Part shown: positions 27,959 through 36,754 of the stretch, one piece after another
How the letters are laid out: each line of letters opens with the position of its first letter
How positions within the stretch are numbered: the first letter of the stretch is position 1
Assembly (NCBI GenBank): GCA_026627065.1
Contig: JAPNUO010000001.1
Location: 310,001-374,000, forward strand
Source of the DNA: Bacillota bacterium
Lineage (GTDB): Bacteria > Bacillota > Sulfobacillia > Sulfobacillales > Sulfobacillaceae
Direction of reading: 5' to 3'
DNA: 64,000 nt
The notes under the pieces: generated by a model
The model's database searches: none
What the model was told of the DNA's origin: nothing
The model's input: only the letters and a program-made list of their open reading frames with translations
Position numbers and translations under genes: made by a program

Positions 27959-28774
27959 TCAAAATCGGTCCCGGGAAGACGGCCATTCTCGCACCCGCGC
28001 GTGGCGAAGCCCTCCTTTGTGGGTCTTTTCGCGATATTGGACGGTGACGGGCATTGGCGGCTGAAACCACACCTCCTGGGTGCCCAGAGGCGGCACCCAG
28101 CATTTTGGTGCCCGGACTCGGGCCCGAGGCCGACGTTCCTCGGGCCGCGATGCGACCTCCCAAAACCAGGCGCCCCCGCCAGCACCATAGGCCCGCGTCG
28201 CCCACAACCTCTCCTCCTGCCACACCAAAAACTTTTGCCAGTCGGGCGTTCGCTGTCCCGGCCGATACACACTCGTGAGGCGCTTTGCCATGACCCCCTC
28301 GAGCCCTTGATCCTGGGCCGCCAGGAAATAGGCCTCCCCCGCCTCGGCAATCCCGTCGGACACAATCACGGCACGAGAGGGCTGGATCCGCCGTCTGAGC
28401 ACCTCCTGACGACGCGCCAGGGGTTCATCGAGGAGCCAGCGGCCCTCAGAATAGAGACAGTCGAAGGCAATGAACTTGTAATCCCCGATATCGCGCTGGC
28501 GGAGCGCCTGAAATCGCGCCTGGCCGTCGACCCACTTAATGAGCTCCCCGTCGACGATGGCATCCTCGGGAAGCGCCGGTGCCAATAAGCCAAGCATAGG
28601 CATGATCTGGGTCAAGTCGCGGCCATGGCGCGAAAAGAGGTGGAACTCCTGCCCTTTGTGGGCTAACGCCCGATAGCCGTCCCATTTAATTTCAAACCAC
28701 CAGTCGGCGCCAGAAAACACCTCGCGAGCCGTTATCGCCAACATGGGGGGGATAAAGCGATCGGCGACGTTCAT
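27959..28774 (-). CDS. ATP-dependent DNA ligase, LigD ligase-domain protein (NHEJ)
   Basis: Seals DNA breaks using ATP. The 271-residue protein has the adenylation motif EIKWDGYRA with catalytic Lys (about 29), motif III-like FIAFDCLY, motif IV EGVMAKRL, and motif V WQKFLVWQ where the usual Lys pair is K-FLVW. It then has a short OB-fold region ending at DRF. The ATG overlaps the Ku stop as ATGA. Ligase and polymerase are separate proteins rather than one LigD, as in some Firmicutes and archaea. Confidence 0.88.
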   Translation of the reverse strand: MNVADRFIPPMLAITAREVFSGADWWFEIKWDGYRALAHKGQEFHLFSRHGRDLTQIMPMLGLLAPALPEDAIVDGELIKWVDGQARFQALRQRDIGDYKFIAFDCLYSEGRWLLDEPLARRQEVLRRRIQPSRAVIVSDGIAEAGEAYFLAAQDQGLEGVMAKRLTSVYRPGQRTPDWQKFLVWQEERLWATRAYGAGGGAWFWEVASRPEERRPRARVRAPKCWVPPLGTQEVWFQPPMPVTVQYREKTHKGGLRHARVREWPSSRDRF

Positions 28775-29538
28775 GAGCCGACACCATGCCGTTGGGCCAC
28801 CGATGCCCGGAGCCGCTCCATCAGGTCCACGACCTCGCGCGGGTGCCCAACGGCTGGCGCCGCAGCCACCGCGACTGGCTCCAACGCTTCCAGTTCCTGC
28901 AGTCGTTGGAGGCGATACTGGTTGGGATAATCCTCCGGGCGAAACGTGTCCGCCATGTAGTCAATAAGCGTTTTGGCCAAGTCGAGCTCCTTGGCGCTCA
29001 CCTCGCTCGCTTCAGGTCCCAGCATGGCCCCTTCCGCTCTCAATGCATCCGGATAATGCAAGCGATGCAGGACCAGCGTGCGATCATTGTAGGGACGGAC
29101 CATGGCAAGGCGCGGCTCGTCCTTCAACTGCAGTGTAGCCAAGGCCACTCGCCCCGTTTCGTGCATCGTGCGCAGCAACAGCGCGTACGCTTTTTGTCCA
29201 CCGTCCCCGGGTTTCAACCAATAAGCGGACTCGTAATACACCGGATCGATGTCCGCTAACGTGGGAAAGTTGATGATGGTGATCACGTGGTCCCGGGGCG
29301 CCACAGGCTTGGGCGGCACGACAACCCATTGCCCGTCCGGCCTCACGGTGGCTTTGTCAATTTCGTCTGCCGACAGCGGTCTTTCGCAGACAGGGCAATA
29401 TTTTTGATACGTGACCCGGCTTTTGCACACCCGGTGGATCCAGTGGCTTTCCAAACGGTCATGCTCCAGCGCCTTAAACAGCTGAATGGGAATGGACACC
29501 AAGCCAAACCCGAGAATGCCGCGATAGAGCGACCGCAT
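28771..29538 (-). CDS. ku: Ku protein (bacterial non-homologous end joining)
   Basis: Binds DNA ends and recruits ligase. The 255-residue protein follows the bacterial Ku pattern: MRSLYRGILGFGLVSIPIQLF at the start (about 1-20), CPVCERPLSADEI zinc-knuckle-like (about 47), IDPVYYESAYWLKP, LALATLQLK-type and ELDLAKTLIDYM (about 190). The tail (about 215-255) is Ala-rich. ATG at 29538 lies 3 nt past the ytfJ stop; no ribosome binding site is visible, so translation probably depends on coupling. Confidence 0.92.
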   Translation of the reverse strand: MRSLYRGILGFGLVSIPIQLFKALEHDRLESHWIHRVCKSRVTYQKYCPVCERPLSADEIDKATVRPDGQWVVVPPKPVAPRDHVITIINFPTLADIDPVYYESAYWLKPGDGGQKAYALLLRTMHETGRVALATLQLKDEPRLAMVRPYNDRTLVLHRLHYPDALRAEGAMLGPEASEVSAKELDLAKTLIDYMADTFRPEDYPNQYRLQRLQELEALEPVAVAAAPAVGHPREVVDLMERLRASVAQRHGVGS

Positions 29539-29541
29539 CAA

Positions 29542-29997
29542 TTAGGACACCGTCGGATCGATAATGGTGGTCTTGTGACGGGTCTGTGCCGGATTCTCGC
29601 GCTGTTTCCAGAAAGCCTGCACCTGGTCGATGAGTTGCGGAATATTGTTGGCCAGCGACTCCCAGACATCGCCGCGGTCCACCGAGAGGAGACGAACATT
29701 GTCTTGGTACATCACTAAAAACCCTACCGGATGCACTGTGACGCCGGCCCCGCTGCCGCCGCCAAAGGGCAAGCTTTCGCGCTCATGACCGCGAGCCAGG
29801 TATTCGCCGCCGCCTGCCGCAAAGCCAAACGACACCCGTGAGACGGGAATAATGGTGCCGCCATCTCGGGTTTCCACCGGGGCCCCCACCACGGTGTTCA
29901 CGTCAATCATGCCTTTAATGGATTCCATCGCCGTCTTCATCAGGTTCTCGATCGGATGACCATGGCCGCCTTCCTGGTAGCCGCTGCCGCTGTCCAT
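29542..29997 (-). CDS. ytfJ: GerW-family sporulation protein YtfJ
   Basis: A 151-residue GerW/YtfJ-family spore protein with the family core MKTAMESIKGMIDVNTVVG, TIIPVSRVSFGFAAGG and GSGAGVTVHPVGFLV. In Bacillus ytfJ is a forespore gene required for germination with SleB. ATG at 29997 follows GAGGAGGG. ytfI lies 16 bp upstream; the Ku gene follows directly. Confidence 0.92.
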   Translation of the reverse strand: MDSGSGYQEGGHGHPIENLMKTAMESIKGMIDVNTVVGAPVETRDGGTIIPVSRVSFGFAAGGGEYLARGHERESLPFGGGSGAGVTVHPVGFLVMYQDNVRLLSVDRGDVWESLANNIPQLIDQVQAFWKQRENPAQTRHKTTIIDPTVS

Positions 29998-30013
29998 TAT
30001 CAGCCCTCCTCTT

Positions 30014-30547
30014 TTATCGTCCCCAAAAAGCTCTTGCCGTCGCGACAATAACATTGGAAGGTTTCACGCGAATTATACTGGTAAATTGTCCGGACAGCCG
30101 GACGTCGTGCCACGCTGGGACCACCGTCAGACGGGGAGGCGTCAACGCCCGAGGAGCAATCCACGTCTCAATCGCCCCGTTCATCGCAGCGGACACCGTG
30201 CCCACCCACCACGCAGTGCGTGCGGCCTCACGACAGCCCACGGTCATGCTCACGGTAAACTCTTCGATGAGAAGATGGCGCCAGAGGTGAAACGCAAAGC
30301 GTCTCGCCACCCCGACGGTCACGCGGGGCATGGCCCGGAAGGCCGCCCAGGATAGCGGAGGTGGCCGACGCGCCCCGCGTTTGGGACCCAACGCAAAGCG
30401 ACGCTGAAACGGTCCCACGCGTCCGGTCACCGTCAGGACGCGGGCCTCCGTATCGAGCGTCGCGGTCAGGGCGAGACGCATCGGCAGTGAAAGAACCAGG
30501 GCGACGGCGCCCAATCCGAATACGATGCCTAACAGCGCAAACGTCAT
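30014..30547 (-). CDS. ytfI: YtfI-like membrane protein (DUF2953)
   Basis: A 177-residue protein with one N-terminal membrane helix (FALLGIVFGLGAVALVLSL) and a DUF2953-like body ending in RLSGQFTSIIRVKPSNVIV. The YtfI-YtfJ pair is conserved in spore formers. ATG at 30547 follows AGAGGGG. Function unknown; sporulation role is inferred from its partner. Confidence 0.8.
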   Translation of the reverse strand: MTFALLGIVFGLGAVALVLSLPMRLALTATLDTEARVLTVTGRVGPFQRRFALGPKRGARRPPPLSWAAFRAMPRVTVGVARRFAFHLWRHLLIEEFTVSMTVGCREAARTAWWVGTVSAAMNGAIETWIAPRALTPPRLTVVPAWHDVRLSGQFTSIIRVKPSNVIVATARAFWGR

Positions 30548-30863
30548 GCTCGTCCCCTCTTTGACGCAGGCTCTTTCGCAAGAGCGGTGGTGACGCCAGC
30601 GGGCGGGCCTTTGCGCCCGCGAGGCCGCCTCGCCCTCGACGATGACGTCCATCCCCCTGCGAACTCCAATAAGGACGTGTCGGAGTGCCCCTCCCGGCAA
30701 TCCCCACGGTGAAAGGATGCGCCCGGGTTATGCTTCCTATTCCTCGGGACTTCCGGGACGGCCTCCCTGCGCATTGTTCCACGCGATCCGGATTTTCTTT
30801 TTCCTAAAATATGTGCAGGAATCGAGGTGTCGTCGCCGATTCCGTTGAAGAAGGAGGGCTTTG

Positions 30864-31669
30864 ATGAGGCATCATCCCCGGGCACGGGCCCTGCTTACGG
30901 GCGCGCTGTTAGCGCTCGGGTGCCAGACCGTTGCGCCCGGGCCGAGTTTGACCGCCTTTCAGCCGCCGTGACCTTGGTCAATCGCGGGGCCGCGGGATCG
31001 TTCGTGCTGGAGGTACCGACAGCATTTGCGCCGGTCGCGCCACCCAATCACGACGAACGCTGGGGGAGGCAAGGGCCATGACGCTCAGCGCGAGCGCCGC
31101 AGTCGACCTGGTCAATCCTCCCGACGCCTTCGCCGACTATTTCCAGGGCCAGTTCCCTGGACTGCGCCTGACATATCAGGCCAAGGCTCCGACTGGCGCG
31201 TCATTTCAGGAGTCGTCAGCCGAACTATTGTCTTATTGTCTACGCCAAGGTGTAGGTGACCCATGAACGGACCGACGAGCTCACCCTGCACTATCCCGCG
31301 GCGCAAACGACGGTGCTCAACGGCGTGGTCACCGTCGTGGCGAACTCGTGTCACGCCCTGGCCTCGTCGGCCCCCATACATTCCTTCTCGCTGAACCTGC
31401 ACCACCTACGTCAACCACGGCCCCACCAGCGCCTTTCCACTCGCCGTGCAGCCCACGGTGGAGGCTCGGAGATCAGATTGGAGCGCCTTGTCCTCTATGT
31501 TGTCACCTACAACCATGCCATCTTGCCGCGCGGAAACATCTACTTCGTAACAATCCAGTATCCTGAGGCGGATCAGCGGGACCTTGGCCCCGTAGCGACA
31601 AGGGTGACACAGGCGTTCCAGCCCTTGGGCTGTGCCCCGACGCCGCATACGCGCCGCGTTCAGAGCTAG
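30864..31669 (+). pseudogene. Decayed lipoprotein gene
   Basis: A real-looking start exists: GAAGGAGG, then ATG at 30864 and a lipoprotein signal peptide (RALLTGALLALGCQT) with lipobox LALGC. The frame stops at codon 36 (TGA). Protein-like stretches continue in shifting frames: VTLVNRGAAGSFVLEVPTAF, then after a TAG at 31253-31255, VTHERTDELTLHYPAA, and YVVTYNHAILPRG near the end. This is best read as one lipoprotein gene with several frameshifts and stops, opposite in strand to its neighbours scpB and ytfI. The extent is approximate. Confidence 0.45.
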
Positions 31670-32190
31670 TCGGTAGACCCTGAGGGAGCTTCTGACAACG
31701 GCGGCAAGTCCTCTAAGGACCGCAAGCCAAACTGACGCAAGAATCGGGCGGTGGTGCCGTAGAGAATGGGGCGGCCCGGGACCTCTTTCCGTCCCACCTC
31801 TTCAATGAGCTGGCGCGTCACCAGCGTCTCGATGGCGCGCTCCGAATTGGTCTGGCGAATCGCCTCAATCTCCATGCGGGTGATGGGCTGTTTATAGGCC
31901 ACGATGGCCAGCACCTCCCAGCTCGCGTGGGACAACGGCTCAGGGCGTGTGTCCGTGAGCGCTGCCTGAAGGTCATCGGCTAAACTGGGATGCGTGACCA
32001 AGCGCACGCCGCCGTCTACCCATTGCAAGGTCAAGCCCGAATCCCGGTCGCGCAAGTACTGCCCGAGCTCGTCCACCAGGAGGGCCGCCTCCTTCTCGGT
32101 CACGCGCAGCCACCTCTGGATCTCTTCCAGGCTGACCGGCTCCGCGCGCAGAAACAGCAACGCCTCCAATAATCGGCGGTGCAGGCTCAC
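31666..32190 (-). CDS. scpB: Segregation and condensation protein B
   Basis: SMC-ScpAB complex subunit with two winged-helix domains. The 174-residue protein has LHRRLLEALLFLRAEPVSL at the start and LSHASWEVLAIVAYKQPITR with GRPILYGTTARFLRQFGL further on, all ScpB signatures. GTG at 32190 overlaps the scpA stop (GTGA) and has GAGGGAG upstream; the longer reading lies within scpA. Confidence 0.93.
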   Translation of the reverse strand: MSLHRRLLEALLFLRAEPVSLEEIQRWLRVTEKEAALLVDELGQYLRDRDSGLTLQWVDGGVRLVTHPSLADDLQAALTDTRPEPLSHASWEVLAIVAYKQPITRMEIEAIRQTNSERAIETLVTRQLIEEVGRKEVPGRPILYGTTARFLRQFGLRSLEDLPPLSEAPSGSTD

Positions 32191-32858
32191 ATTGCTCCCT
32201 CGCGCGGCAACCCCAGCCATAGGGGGCCAAAGGCCTCTCGCTGCTCGACGAGAATGCGCTGCTGGTGCCAAAGATGCACGATGGCCAAAAACTGGCCCAC
32301 TCGGCGGGGCCAGGGTTGGCCCCGGGCCAGCTCTTCAAAGGATGTCGAGCCGTCCTCCTGAAGGTGCCGAAGCACTTGATTCATCTCCTCCTTCAGCGAA
32401 TCATATCGCCGCGGCACGACATGAGTGCGCATCCGGGGAGCCGGCGGCAACCGGGGATACGACCACGCCAGCGTCCACGGGCTGGCCCCCCGCACTGGCC
32501 GAGGCGACGATGGGCCTCCCCGGGGCGGCCCCGCCAAGTAACGGGACGCCCGCACCGCTTGTGCCTCCAGCGCCGCGGCCGCCTGACTCACCCACGCGGG
32601 GCGCGCCTCGCCGACGACCGGAGCGGCGGGCTCCTCCTCGCTCGGCTCCGGACGGACGAGCCCTTCGGCTTTCTTCCGGACAATCCAGGCGGCGGTGGGT
32701 ACTTCTTCGCTGGACTGCAGCAAATCGCTGTAGGCGCGCCAGCGGTTTCTCACCCATTCCGCCAGCTCGGAGACATCCATGTCACAGGCCAGCTGCGGCC
32801 GTCGCCGGATTTGCTCGGCCAGCGCCTTAAGATCCAAGCCATCCTGCGGCTCAACCAT
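32187..32858 (-). CDS. scpA: Segregation and condensation protein A (divergent)
   Basis: Kleisin-like subunit joining SMC to ScpB for chromosome condensation. The 223-residue protein is divergent, with a Pro/Glu-rich linker (about 65-130), but keeps the C-terminal winged-helix pattern FEELARGQPWPRRVGQFLAIVHLWHQQRILVEQ in outline. Identification rests mainly on coupling to scpB and position next to lysA. It overlaps the lysA stop by 8 bp. Confidence 0.8.
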   Translation of the reverse strand: MVEPQDGLDLKALAEQIRRRPQLACDMDVSELAEWVRNRWRAYSDLLQSSEEVPTAAWIVRKKAEGLVRPEPSEEEPAAPVVGEARPAWVSQAAAALEAQAVRASRYLAGPPRGGPSSPRPVRGASPWTLAWSYPRLPPAPRMRTHVVPRRYDSLKEEMNQVLRHLQEDGSTSFEELARGQPWPRRVGQFLAIVHLWHQQRILVEQREAFGPLWLGLPREGAM

Positions 32859-34179
32859 GAGATGCGTTGAGCGAGTTGGCCAGATTAAGGGGGCGGTCTA
32901 GGCGCACGAGGTCGTCCCAGCTTTCGCGCTCCACCCAGACAAAAGCCTCCCCGTCATGCACCAGCACCACAGCCGGGCGCGGCACGCGGTTATAGGTGGA
33001 GGCCATCGCGTAGTTGTATGCGCCCGTGCCCCACACTACCAGAAGGTCGTCCACGTTGGGGTCGGCCAGACGCGCGTCCTTAATGAGGATGTCCCCACTT
33101 TCGCAGTACCGTCCAGCCACGGTCACCGTCCGCAGCGCGCTGGTCTCCGGTTTGCCGTCCACTTCGGCGGTATAGGCGGCCTGATAGAGCGCGGGCCGAA
33201 TATTGTCCCCCATCCCCCCATCGACTGCCACGTACACTTTTTCGTCCACCACCTGTTTGACCGACTCGATGGTGTAAAGAGTGCAACCCGCCTCGGCAAC
33301 GATCGACCGACCCGGCTCAAGCCACAGCTCCGGCACGTCCTCTCCGGGCGGCGTCAAGCGCTGAAAAGCTTCCTGCACGCGCCGCAGCAACGGCTCCACC
33401 TCTGGCGGCTCGTCCTGCGCTTGATAGCGCACGCCAAAGCCCCCGCCCACGTCCAACACCTGCGGCCAAAAGCCCGTCCGTTCCCACCAGCCGCGGCTAA
33501 ATTGCAGGAGCGCCTCGGCATTCGCCACAAAGGGCTCGGCCTCTAAAATCTGCGATCCGATATGCGCGTGAAAGCCCTCCAGGCGCACATGCGACAAATC
33601 CAGTGCCATGCTGACCGCTTCGTCGGCAATGCCGTCTTTCAACGCAAATCCAAATTTCGAATCGAATTGTCCCGTGCGAATGAACTCGTGCGTGTGCGCC
33701 TCAATTCCCGGGGTTAACCGGAGGAGAATAGGCGCTACCGCTGACCGTTCCCGCGCCATTTCATCCAAACGCCTAAGCTCGTCCAGCGAGTCGACAACAA
33801 TGGCGCCGACCCGGTGGGTCAGCGCGAGGGCCATTTCCTCGCGGGTCTTTACATTGCCGTGAAAGACAATCCGCCCCGGATCCATCCCCGCTCTCAGGGC
33901 GGTGGTGAGTTCGCCGCCCGATACCACATCCAGCCCAAGGCCTTCGCTTGCCACCAGCTCCACCATGGCCCGGCACAAAAAGGCCTTGCCGGCATACATC
34001 ACGCGTCCTCGAAAGTTGAGTCCGGCTAAAGCGTCGCGAAACCGGCGCATCCGGTCAATCAAAGTCTGGTAATCCAGGATATATAAAGGCGTTCCGTAGG
34101 TGGCCGCCAACGCCTTCAGGGACACGCCGCCAATCTCGATTTGGCCATTGGGTAGTTTCCTGTAGCTATCCGGACGCAT
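32851..34179 (-). CDS. lysA: Diaminopimelate decarboxylase
   Basis: PLP enzyme converting meso-diaminopimelate to lysine. The 442-residue protein has the PLP Lys in YAGKAFLC (about 64), the phosphate-binding GGGFGV (about 242), the EPGRSIVAEAG segment (about 291) and CESGDIL (about 358). LysA next to spoVA matches Bacillus gene order. ATG at 34179. Confidence 0.95.
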   Translation of the reverse strand: MRPDSYRKLPNGQIEIGGVSLKALAATYGTPLYILDYQTLIDRMRRFRDALAGLNFRGRVMYAGKAFLCRAMVELVASEGLGLDVVSGGELTTALRAGMDPGRIVFHGNVKTREEMALALTHRVGAIVVDSLDELRRLDEMARERSAVAPILLRLTPGIEAHTHEFIRTGQFDSKFGFALKDGIADEAVSMALDLSHVRLEGFHAHIGSQILEAEPFVANAEALLQFSRGWWERTGFWPQVLDVGGGFGVRYQAQDEPPEVEPLLRRVQEAFQRLTPPGEDVPELWLEPGRSIVAEAGCTLYTIESVKQVVDEKVYVAVDGGMGDNIRPALYQAAYTAEVDGKPETSALRTVTVAGRYCESGDILIKDARLADPNVDDLLVVWGTGAYNYAMASTYNRVPRPAVVLVHDGEAFVWVERESWDDLVRLDRPLNLANSLNASHG

Positions 34180-34192
34180 GCCTAGACCCCCG

Positions 34193-34224
34193 TCAAAAAA
34201 ATGGAGACGCCCGGTGAGCGTCCC
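34193..34224 (-). terminator. Rho-independent terminator after spoVAF
   Basis: On the minus strand GGGACGC and GCGTCTC pair (one G-T wobble) across a 7-nt loop and are followed by CATTTTTTT. It lies about 50 bp past the spoVAF stop and separates spoVA from lysA. Confidence 0.7.
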
Positions 34225-34275
34225 GCGCTAACGTAAGCCTAGCACGTCCGAAAACCACGGGTCAACTCATTCCGC

Positions 34276-35820
34276 TTACGAAAGCCGGTTCCGACGTTTA
34301 TCCGCCGGACGCCGATGGGTCGGATCCTTGGGGTGCGTCAGCTGCGGGCGCATCACCTTGCGGTTGAGGGGCTTGCGGGACAACTCTGCCACGAAGGCCG
34401 GCGCGTTAAACGGCACTAAGGGCCACGCGTAGGAACTGCCAAAGGAATCGTTGGTAAAGAGCACGGTTAAGGGAATGAGAATCCCCAGCGCAAACCCGAG
34501 CCAGGGCACGCCGACTAGCGCGAACGCCCCCGTCATAATGAGCAAAAACGCGCGTAAAAGGCGCATGGCATTGCCAAAATCGATGTCTGGCGCGGTATAC
34601 GTGCCCACGGCGGCCAGGGCGACAAATACCATAGCTTCCGCGTCGATCAATCCCGCCTTGATGGCGATGTCCCCTAAGAGAATGGCTCCGAAAAAGCCCA
34701 TGGATTGCGTCAAGGGATCCGGGCTAAACGTGAGAGCGAGCCGCAAAAGATCCACACCAATTTCCAGGCCGACCAGCTGCCAGAAGATGGGGATGGCCGT
34801 GGTGGTTGGTTTGAGCAAGACATCCAGTTTGCCTGGCAAGTGGACGTGCGAGATCAAAAGCGCATACCAAAGAGGCGGCAGCACCCAGGCCACCAGCACG
34901 CCAATAAAGCGGACCCACTTTAAATACGATCCAATCATCACGTCCTCGTGATATTCTTCAACCGACTGCAAAAAGGAGAACAGGGACACGGGCAAGATTA
35001 ACGCGTTGGGCGAAGTGTCGATGATGACCACCACGTGTCCTTCGGTCAGATGTTCGGCGGCCACGTCGGGCCGTTCGGTAAACTTGCCGTTAGGAAACGG
35101 ATTCCACCAGGGTTTTTTGACGATCCACTCCTGCAACGCCTTTTCCGACATGGCCATCGCGTCCCCATCAATGGCCTTTAAACGATCGCGGATGAGGCGC
35201 ACCACGCGGTCGTCGGCGATGTCCTTAATATAGATGAGCGCCACGTCGGTTTTGGATCGCCGGCCCACTTGCATCGCTTCGATGCGAAGGTTAGGATCCC
35301 GCAGCCGGCGGCGAATCAAGATGGTATTGAAGATCAGCGTCTCCACGAATCCATCTTTGGGGCCCCGCAGCACGCGCTCAATCGAGGGTTCGCTAGGGTT
35401 GCGATCAGGATATTTGCGCACATCCACAATGACCGCGTGGGACACGCCCTCCACCAAAAAGGCCGCCGGTCCCGACAAGATTTGCTCGGCCGCTTCGTCG
35501 AGTTCGCTCATAGGTGTCACCTCGATAAAGGGCACCGTCACGTTTAACAGGCCCTGCATCGTGGGATGCTCAAGAGCCGCTTCGGGTAAGTTTTGCAATT
35601 GCTGCATAATCAACGTGAGCACCGTTTGATCGATGAACGAGTCAATGCAAACCAACGCCGCTCGCCGACCAGCCACTTCAAATTCGCGAATCAGAATATC
35701 GAACGATTCTTTATACCCGAGATAACGCTTCAGCCAGCTTAAATTGTCGTCGAGGCTGGTCGAAACCGGCTGCGGCGCCACTTGGCCCTTGCCTTGAACC
35801 CGGTACTTAACTGCGGGCAT
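34276..35820 (-). CDS. spoVAF: SpoVAF/GerA-family spore protein
   Basis: A 514-residue membrane protein of the GerA germinant-receptor A-subunit family. It has a soluble N-terminal domain (about 1-280, with REFEVAGRRAALVCIDSF and GHVVVIIDTSPNAL) and then about five membrane helices (VLVAWVLPPLWYALLI, FFGAILLGDIAIKAGLI, ALVGVPWLGFALGILI). In Bacillus SpoVAF is a spore inner-membrane protein linked to germination. ATG at 35820 follows GGGAGGAG and overlaps spoVAEa by 14 bp. Confidence 0.9.
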   Translation of the reverse strand: MPAVKYRVQGKGQVAPQPVSTSLDDNLSWLKRYLGYKESFDILIREFEVAGRRAALVCIDSFIDQTVLTLIMQQLQNLPEAALEHPTMQGLLNVTVPFIEVTPMSELDEAAEQILSGPAAFLVEGVSHAVIVDVRKYPDRNPSEPSIERVLRGPKDGFVETLIFNTILIRRRLRDPNLRIEAMQVGRRSKTDVALIYIKDIADDRVVRLIRDRLKAIDGDAMAMSEKALQEWIVKKPWWNPFPNGKFTERPDVAAEHLTEGHVVVIIDTSPNALILPVSLFSFLQSVEEYHEDVMIGSYLKWVRFIGVLVAWVLPPLWYALLISHVHLPGKLDVLLKPTTTAIPIFWQLVGLEIGVDLLRLALTFSPDPLTQSMGFFGAILLGDIAIKAGLIDAEAMVFVALAAVGTYTAPDIDFGNAMRLLRAFLLIMTGAFALVGVPWLGFALGILIPLTVLFTNDSFGSSYAWPLVPFNAPAFVAELSRKPLNRKVMRPQLTHPKDPTHRRPADKRRNRLS

Positions 35821-36382
35821 GCTCGCTCCTCCCTCGCTGTTTCAGAATTTCCTCCAAGGCGCGCCGCGTGGCCGGCACCCCCTTGTCCACCGCGTCCCAG
35901 CCTTCCATTTTCCCGGGATCGCCCAGGCCCACAATGGGACCGCCATAGTGCGCGAGCACGTCCACCGTGTCGCCGCGGAGCTGGTGGCCAGGGACGGGGT
36001 GCCCGGCCTTGTCGACCGCCTGCGGCGTCGTCTTCGCCTTTTGGTCGACCGATTCTTGCACCGCCACGCCGGCCACCGGCCGCGTATTGGCCGCCACCGC
36101 GACCACCCCCATGATGTCCAGCTGGTCGGACCGGAGCAATGTTTTGAGCGCCGTTTCTCCAGGGCCTTGCCCACTCTCGCCGCGGTCATCCACCATCACC
36201 ACGACCGGTTCGCGCGGGGCACGAAGAATGTGATCGACGAGCTCTGCTCCGGACAGTGGCGTGGGGTTGCCGTGGGATGCGGCCAATGGGTAGCACCCTA
36301 AGTCCCGGCAGGCGACTTTGATCGCTTCGTACGCGGTGTCATCGCCGTCGGTGACGACAATGACCTGAGGTTTGTGACTCAT
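35807..36382 (-). CDS. spoVAEa: SpoVAEa, soluble component of the SpoVA system
   Basis: A 191-residue protein with the SpoVAE soluble-domain start VIVVTDGDDTAYEAIKVAC and VVVMVDDRGESGQGPGE (about 72). It has no membrane segment. It belongs to the DPA-uptake/release SpoVA complex of spores. ATG at 36382 follows GGAGGAGG; the track-style upstream ATG adds only five residues. Confidence 0.88.
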   Translation of the reverse strand: MSHKPQVIVVTDGDDTAYEAIKVACRDLGCYPLAASHGNPTPLSGAELVDHILRAPREPVVVMVDDRGESGQGPGETALKTLLRSDQLDIMGVVAVAANTRPVAGVAVQESVDQKAKTTPQAVDKAGHPVPGHQLRGDTVDVLAHYGGPIVGLGDPGKMEGWDAVDKGVPATRRALEEILKQRGRSEHARS

Positions 36383-36403
36383 GGTGACCTCCTCCAAAAT
36401 GTT

Positions 36404-36754
36404 TTACGCCTTGGGTTTAAAAATCAGTGAGGCCAAGAGGCCGAACAGCACTGCGGACTTAATGCCGCCACTCGCTGCAGTCAGTCCGCCGGTCAACAGT
36501 CCCAAGGCCCCTTTGTGACGCACTGCCTGGCCAATGCCTTCGACCATGGTGTAGCCAAACCCTGGCAAGGGCACCGACGCCCCGGCGCCGGCGAACTGCA
36601 CTAGCTTCCCATACAGACCGACTCCGCCCGCCAGCGCACCCACCACCACAAAGAGCACCAGCACTTGGCCCGGGGTCATGCGCGTAAAATCCATCACCAA
36701 CTGCGCCAGAAGACACAAAAGCCCCCCGACCAGAAATGCCCACAAAAAGGTCAC
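36404..36754 (-). CDS. spoVAEb: SpoVAEb membrane protein (DPA channel component)
   Basis: A 116-residue hydrophobic protein with about four helices (FLWAFLVGGLLCLLAQLVMD, VLVLFVVVGALAGGVGLYG) and the conserved GAGASVPLPGFGYTMVEG segment (about 57). It resembles SpoVAC, as usual for this pair. GTG at 36754 overlaps the spoVAD stop (GTGA), with GGGAGGG upstream. Confidence 0.9.
   Translation of the reverse strand: MTFLWAFLVGGLLCLLAQLVMDFTRMTPGQVLVLFVVVGALAGGVGLYGKLVQFAGAGASVPLPGFGYTMVEGIGQAVRHKGALGLLTGGLTAASGGIKSAVLFGLLASLIFKPKA

Noticed and set aside
28000..28365. N-terminal extension of the LigD-type polymerase
   Set aside because: The extension reads as an out-of-frame shadow of the ligase gene; family similarity begins at about 27951.
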